From Plantago ovata (Eukaryota; Streptophyta; Magnoliopsida; Lamiales; Plantaginaceae), in the NCBI GenBank assembly GCA_028274465.1, contig CM051455.1, forward strand, positions 128,685,462 through 128,749,461: a stretch of DNA of 64,000 nt. Reading direction: 5' to 3'. Both the position numbers and the translations under genes were made by a program. This document shows positions 58,561 to 64,000 of the stretch, piece after piece. Each line of letters starts with the position of its first letter. Position 1 is the stretch's first letter. The notes under the pieces were generated by a model, which saw nothing but the letters and a program-made list of their open reading frames with translations, did no database searches and had not been told where the DNA came from.

Positions 58561-61500
58561 ATGGAGCAGACAATTGAGAGGACTCCAAATGCACAAAGGG
58601 CTAACAGAGTTCAACCTACACTGGTCAGTTTTTTTCTTTCTTTTTGTCTTCTGCTCAGCTGATCCTTGACCTGTCTGTTCTTTTGTGTTGCTTGTGTGAG
58701 ATTCTGTTTGTATTTTGAGGAGCATTTGTTTGTGGGTTTGTAATTCTTGAATCTATTCTGTTGCTGTCTGAAAAAGTGTGTCTTGGTATCTGAGAAAAAG
58801 CCATTTAAATGATTCTTTGACTGGATTAGTTTTGTGTTATTTTGCTTTTGGAGGTGTACAATTGGAGTATTTGTTTGTCAAATTTCTATATAGAAGATAC
58901 ATGAACATTTTAAACTGGACATGGATGGTATTTGCCTTCTTCGTTGGTTCAATTGGTGAAAGAGATCATGGTTGGTAAATTGTTCTAACTGTATTCAGTT
59001 TGGTCTAAGCTATGCATTAGTGGTTATTCGGAATTCGGAATCAGAGGGACATGACACATGAGTTTGATTCCTCTTTGTGTTGTTTTTAGGGTCCAATTCC
59101 TTTTGCAAATACTTGAAGAGCTATGCTGCCTGTGTTGCAATTTAATTTGTTGATGTTTATTTTCTGCTAGTCATAATAACCTTATTAGGAACAATTGCTT
59201 GAATTAGTCCTATCTTGTCTTGAGTTATGGACATAAGTTGACCTGTTACTCCTTTTGTAGCTATCAGGCATTGATTTCATGTCTGTTGATCTTGACTAAT
59301 GCTTGGTTCATAGATTATTTCTGAGTTTTCCTGTTGACTTATTGTCTTTTTGTAGAATAATATGCATTCTCTGTGTTTATATTTGAAGGAAAATCCCGGA
59401 ATCGATTCTGTACATAGATATTTGTGGTTATTGTCTTCTTGTAGGAATTATTTGGGTTCTCTGTGTTGATATTTGAAGAAATATCCCACCTTTGATTTTG
59501 TACATAGACACTTTAAGTTTATTCTACGTGGTAGCTGTATCAGTTTCTTATCAAGAAGTATCCACTGAGAAGGTGTAGTAGTGATTACACTCTTCAGTTA
59601 ACTCTTAAGAATTTCAAGTTGAGTGGACATCATTTGCAGTTTGCTTGTAAACAATTCTATTAGAAAATAGAAAGTCATTTCAGCGTTGAGTTAGAGTTGG
59701 AATTTCACAAGAAATTACTGTAGAACAATCAAACTTGACATAGAGAGACAGATTTATTTCGTTGGAGACTCATAACTTGACAGGTCCTGAGCAAGTAGTT
59801 GTCATTTGTCAGTTAGGTACACACATTTTCATGCTAATTTGCATGGAAAGTTTTCAAACTTAGAAAAATTCTCTTTTTTCTTTGCAACATTTTCACTTGC
59901 AAATTTCAAGCTGCATTCGTGATGAAACAGCTTATACTCATTCTGAAGTGGGTTGCTGAACTGGTTTCCCCTGATAACTTATCGTCCAGTATTCTTGAAT
60001 TGAATAGTTTATTGCTGGATGTGTGACTGTGAGATCAGATGTCACCTTCAACTGATCTTAAAACTGAAAACAACTAACCAAATTGGTATGAGCTTTCAAC
60101 CTTCCTTGACCCTAATTTCACTGAATTACGAAGCACTAGAATAACTTGGTTTCCTCTTCCTCTAAGCCTCTAGTACAACCCATCTTCCTTATACCAGAGA
60201 CCCATACAAATCTGATTGACAGATCTCAACATCAAAGTCATCAACACCTTATGAATTTAACAACTATTAAACTCTATGAACTACTCTTGGGTCAAAATGC
60301 ATGATATTAGTATTTTCTAGTAACAGTTAATTATTTGGACAACCATTAAATGGTGGACTAGTTATAAGATTTCTGAAGCATTAGACGTATCTTATGTGTT
60401 CTGATGGACATAGATGTAGAGCTGAAAGACATGACTGGGCAGAATTCAGTATAAATATAGTCATATTTACTTCTGCAAGTTGCAATTATTTTGTATGCAC
60501 CATCTGCTGTATCATAAGTATAACAATGATATTTTTCACAGGTTGATTCTGTATCATGCTATTGCAAGGTTGATTCAGGGCTGAAAACAGTTGTCGGGGC
60601 GAGGAAATTTGTCCCAGGATCTAAATTTTGTATACATCCTGACATTGATCCTCGAGCACACAAGTCAAAAAATTCGCGCAGAGAGAGGACAAGGGTAAAA
60701 CCGCCGCTTCTACCTGGACTTCCTGATGATCTCGCGATAGCTTGCCTAATCCGAGTCCCTCGCTTCGAACATACCAAATTACGTTTAGTTTGCAAAAGTT
60801 GGTACAAGCTCCTTGCCGGGAATTTCTTCTATTCTTTGAGGAAGAGTCTTGGCATGGCCGAAGAATGGGTCTACGTAATGAAAAGGGATCGCGATGGTCG
60901 AATTTCTTGGCATGCTTTTGACCCCACTTACCAATTATGGCAATCTCTTCCGCCTGTTCCTGTGGAGTACGGCACAGCCTTGGGGTTTGGCTGTGCGGTC
61001 CTTAGTGGTTGTCACCTGTATTTGTTCGGAGGGAAAGATCCAATCAAAGGATCGATGAGGCGAGTGATCTTTTACAGTGCTCGGACGAATAAGTGGCATA
61101 GGGCCCCAGACATGCTACGGAAAAGGCATTTCTTTGGTTCATGTGTTATTAACAATTCTCTCTATGTCGCGGGAGGAGAATGTGAAGGTATCATGAGAAC
61201 TTTACGTTCAGCTGAAGTTTATGATCCAAATAGACACCGGTGGAGCTTTATATCTGATATGAGCACGGCCATGGTGCCATTTATTGGAGTAGTTTATAAT
61301 GGAAAGTGGTTTCTGAAAGGACTTGGAGCACATAGAGAGGTTTTGAGCGAAGCTTATACTCCAGAAACGAACACATGGGGCCCTGTCAATGACGGGATGA
61401 TATCAGGCTGGCGAAACCCAAGTATCTCGATGAATGGGAAGCTTTATGCTTTGGATTGCAGAGATGGGTGTAAGCTACGTGTGTATGATGAAAGTACGAA

Positions 61501-61792
61501 TTCTTGGAATAGGTTCATGGATAGTAAGCTACACCTTGGGAACTCTCGTGCTTTGGAGGCTGCGGCACTTGTTCCTCTTAATGGGAAGCTTTGTATAATT
61601 CGTAACAACATGAGTATAAGCATGGTTGATGTTATGAATCCGGATAAACGAGTGGAAAGCAATCCGAATGTTTGGGAGAATATAGCAAATAAAGGTCATA
61701 TTAGGACTCTTTTCACAAACTTGTGGTCAAGTATTGCTGGGCGAAGCGGATTGAAGAGCCACATTGTGCATTGCCAGGTACTTCAAGCATGA
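58561..61792 (+). CDS. SAGL1: F-box/kelch-repeat protein, SAGL1 type
   Basis: Two coding exons, 58561-58623 (MEQTIERTPNAQ...) and 60542-61792, split by a 1.9-kb intron with GT-AG borders in phase 0; 437 residues. After a conserved N-terminal segment (VDSVSCYCKVDSGLKTVVGA) comes the F-box at about residues 75-118 (LLPGLPDDLAIACLIRVP, LRLVCKSWYKLL). Kelch repeats follow at about 150-380 (HLYLFGGKD, SLYVAGGECEG, SAEVYDPNRHRWSF, ALDCRDGCKLRVYDE), and the C-terminus is KSHIVHCQVLQA. This is collinear with Arabidopsis SAGL1 (At1g55270), the substrate adaptor of an SCF ubiquitin ligase. SAGL1 is reported to restrain cuticular wax formation via CER3 and to act on phenylpropanoid enzymes. Orthology is from recall of the family sequence and is strong. 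Confidence 0.95.
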
Positions 61793-62325
61793 GATAGTCT
61801 GCTTCTTCACTTTTCGTGTAAAACAGAAACAGACTGTCTTTGCTCAGTTATATCGTGATGCATGTGACTTCCTTGTGGCTGATTATGTAATATATTGTTG
61901 GGCAATGGCATCTCGGAAACATGGGAAGAATTGGATGTGTATTTGGCTTGGCTGGCTGGCTGTTGGAACTTGGAAGGGTAAGAACTAAGAAGTAACATTT
62001 TTTTTCTTCTGGAAAAAAGGTGGTTTAGAAGCTGAACTTTTGAGTGAGATAATCACTCTCAAGTCTCAACATTCATGAACACAGGGAATTGAAGAATAGC
62101 TAGCTTCTGATGTTTTATGGGATATTGATACCTTTTGTATTGTTGCAGACATTTTCTCTTTTCTCTTCTGGATAGGTGCTCCAATAAGTTACCGGAAACA
62201 TTATTCATGGACAAAAAGAAACAAGGTGGTATTGTTATCCTCTGAAACCATTTAGTTGCAAGTAGAAAAAAGTGTTGAAATGCAAATTCCATCTGAGTCT
62301 CATTTACATAAATGATGTTTTTAGA
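61793..62325. other. 3' UTR of the SAGL1-type gene and convergent spacer
   Basis: Presumed 3' UTR sequence. The next gene lies on the opposite strand, so the two are convergent. Confidence 0.4.
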
Positions 62326-62556
62326 TCAATCAATATCTTTGGCGCCACTTTTTCCTGCTGTTATAGTTTCACGCTTGCGTTTGAGGGACTCTTCGCGTTC
62401 TAACTTGAGATGCATCTTGAAATTCTTGATAAAATCATCAGCCTTTGTGTTCACATCCTCCAGGGGAGCCTGCCTGGTGATCCATTGTTTTCGTTTCCCA
62501 GTTTTGTTCTCCCAATTGTTAACATTGCTGTAGCTATCTTTCGAGTGATCTTCCAT
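62326..62556 (-). CDS. small DUF761-motif protein
   Basis: A 76-residue open frame on the minus strand, charged throughout. It contains the motif NTKADDFIKNFKMHLKLERE followed by ESLKR at about residues 36-61. This matches the C-terminal DUF761 signature of plant proteins (usually a D-x-x-A-x-x-F-I-x-x-F-x-x-x-L-x-x-E/Q-R-x-x-S pattern). It ends shortly after in a Lys/Arg-rich tail. Short DUF761 proteins are common in plants and poorly understood. No signal peptide or membrane helix is seen. The start at 62,556 is the first Met; an unseen upstream exon is possible. Confidence 0.6.
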   Translation of the reverse strand: MEDHSKDSYSNVNNWENKTGKRKQWITRQAPLEDVNTKADDFIKNFKMHLKLEREESLKRKRETITAGKSGAKDID

Positions 62557-63496
62557 TGATGATGCAGTATTGATTTGAAGGTTTGTTGATTTGCTGTAGC
62601 TGTTGAATCATTAACAGAACACACACATATATAAACCTGTATTGCTTAACTTGTTGATTTGTTAAAACACTTGTCCAACCTGGAAGAATCCAGTGTTTAA
62701 AAGAGTGCAAGGAAGATAGTCTGTTATGGAGGAAATTAAGCTAAAGGAAAGGAAAGAGTACAAGGGATTGAAATGCACCCGGCCCACACCCCGACTAGAC
62801 CTGACCAAAATGAACCCAAAATTGCAAATCTAACCGAATTGGTGGTTTCGATTCTAAAACCGGAATTGCGGAACCGGTCGGTTCCAAGAACAAATTTTAA
62901 CCATATATCATTGGAGTTTTAGAATTGAGCAAAAATGTATGTGATTTTCTCTTTATTATTTCACAAAGAACATAATACTAGTATTAATTAAATCAAGTTC
63001 CAAATAAGGCGAGTGGATGATTTTCATGAACTAAATGCAAATTCTTTCAAAATCGTCCATGGAATTAAACATGTGCGATGAAACATTGGATTCATGGTAG
63101 AAATAGAAATTAAATTAATGTAACTGAAGAAAAGGAAGGAAAAATTAAATGAAGTGCATGAAAAAAAAGAAGTATTATTAAATGTCAAGGCCGTTCACTT
63201 TGGTTCAATTCTGTGTCCAGCAGATGCAGATCACTAGTGTTCCTTGGTTCCGCCTGAACCCTTCCTGGATTACCAATGGCAAAGTTTTTGTGAACGTTTT
63301 GTATATAATCTATGCAACTAGTTTGTACAGTACTACAGTATTCATGTTTCACTCCAATATCAAACATTAAAGTCCATCACAGAGCACTATGAAAGCAAAC
63401 TAAACGCCAGAAGATCCGCGAAGCAAATGCGTAACCACTGAGCTTCTCCGCGAGCGCAAATCATGTCAATCCCCTTATCATGTGTGCAAGCACTTA
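62557..63496. other. intergenic sequence
   Basis: A patch at about 62,775-62,890 is rich in ggccc/ccggtt words (aaccggaattgcggaaccgg) and contrasts with the AT-rich surroundings. The last ~20 bases before the MITE are the displaced 3' end of the Elongin C coding sequence. Confidence 0.4.
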
Positions 63497-63719
63497 GGCT
63501 ATGTTCTCTTCGTCTGAAAACTCATTATTTTCAGTTCAGTTCAGTTCTGTTTAAGTTCATTCAGTTCAGTTCAAACTTGATTAGTTATAGTTTATACTAC
63601 AAATAAATTCAGTTTAGTTATATTTAGTTCAGTTCAGCTCCACTCAGTTATGTTCATTTCAATTCTGTTCAATTCAATTCAGTTCTGTTCAGGCCTGTTA
63701 AGACAAAAATAACAGTTTA
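63497..63719. mobile_element. MITE of the TTCAGTTCAG family (copy 3) inside the Elongin C gene
   Basis: Left end GGCTATGTTCTCTTCGTCTG after TTA (63,494-63,496). The right end is AAAAATAACAG followed by TTTATTA, giving a TTA duplication at 63,717-63,719 or 63,720-63,722. The interior is ttcagttcag words as in copies 1 and 2. The right boundary is uncertain by 3 bp. Confidence 0.75.
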
Positions 63720-64000
63720 TTAGCCGCCATCATGACCTCCAGTGTCAGCTCAGGTTCAATGTGGAATTCCGTCTCCTTTCCACTAGCATACTGAAGTGAC
63801 CAGTAGAAGTACCGGCAACTCTTCTCTAACACGGTGGTGCTTATATCTGGAAACCTCACTTCTCGATTCTGTGCTTCATAGAAACCTCCTGGAGAAGTGA
63901 GCATGTTGTGAATAGTTTGAGAAACCCTGGCTGTCTCCTTGTCGACGATGAACTCGAAACCCTCGGCGCTGATCAACTTTACAGTGTTGAAGATTGTTGT
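63698..64000 (-). CDS. EloC: Elongin C (partial; C-terminus altered by a MITE)
   Basis: The minus-strand frame is open to the window edge and reads TVKLISAEGFEFIVDKE, VSQTIHNMLTSPGGF, FPDISTTVLEKSCRYFYWSL and GKETEFHIEPELTLEVMMAAN. This is the BTB/POZ-like Elongin C fold, an adaptor in cullin-RING ubiquitin ligases (and the transcription elongin complex). The start codon lies beyond 64,000. After MMAAN the protein reads KLLFLS and stops at 63,698-63,700, inside the MITE. The usual plant ending (YLHT as I recall it) is found beyond the MITE on the same strand as codons for C-L-H-T followed by TGA at about 63,479. So the transposon has replaced the last residues of helix 4. Whether the product works is unknown. 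Confidence 0.85.
   Translation of the reverse strand, partial: TTIFNTVKLISAEGFEFIVDKETARVSQTIHNMLTSPGGFYEAQNREVRFPDISTTVLEKSCRYFYWSLQYASGKETEFHIEPELTLEVMMAANKLLFLS

Overview
This is nuclear DNA of a flowering plant, almost certainly a core eudicot. The evidence is split genes with GT-AG introns, plant-specific proteins (phytoene synthase, a SAGL1-type F-box/kelch protein, a short DUF761 protein) and a dense plant transposon load (Cassandra TRIM, CACTA, copia, L1-type LINE, SINEs, Stowaway/Tourist/hAT MITEs). The repeated MITE family built from TTCAGTTCAG-like words resembles ones I associate with Amaranthaceae such as spinach or quinoa, but that placement is a weak guess.

Layout. 1-4.3 kb: a Cassandra solo LTR, a MITE, a three-exon gene for a predicted plastid membrane protein of unknown function, and a tRNA-Gly(UCC). 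5.4-6.9 kb: a probable solo LTR, a MITE and a second Cassandra remnant that keeps its 5S rRNA-like domain. 7.0-18.8 kb: an 11.8-kb inverted repeat whose arms each hold about three tandem ~2-kb units, with divergent promoter-like sequences and nested palindromes at its centre. 18.9-19.6 kb: a solo LTR. 22.0-23.7 kb: a six-exon phytoene synthase gene. 25.4-28.4 kb: dispersed repeats and a Tourist-type element. 28.4-36.3 kb: a CACTA transposon with a decayed TNP2 transposase, interrupted by a second CACTA that carries a captured PRPP-synthetase exon and a tRNA-Pro-like sequence. 39.1-43.6 kb: a DED1/DDX3-type DEAD-box RNA helicase gene. 45.7-48.0 kb: a LINE tail split by a young copia element whose reverse-transcriptase segment is inverted. 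49.6-51.6 kb: a 5'-truncated LINE with a hAT MITE inside. 53-56.4 kb: SINEs and degenerate LTR sequence with a 76-bp tandem array. 58.6-61.8 kb: a SAGL1-type F-box/kelch gene. 62.3-62.6 kb: a small DUF761 ORF. 63.5-64 kb: the 3' part of an Elongin C gene whose last codons have been interrupted by a MITE.

The genes are independent single-copy-type plant genes and do not form an operon or pathway cluster. Carotenoid synthesis (PSY), RNA remodelling (DEAD-box helicase) and ubiquitin-ligase adaptors (SAGL1, Elongin C) merely neighbour each other. The strongest unusual observations are the large structured inverted repeat, the nested gene-capturing CACTA, the internally inverted copia element and the MITE that rewrites the Elongin C C-terminus.
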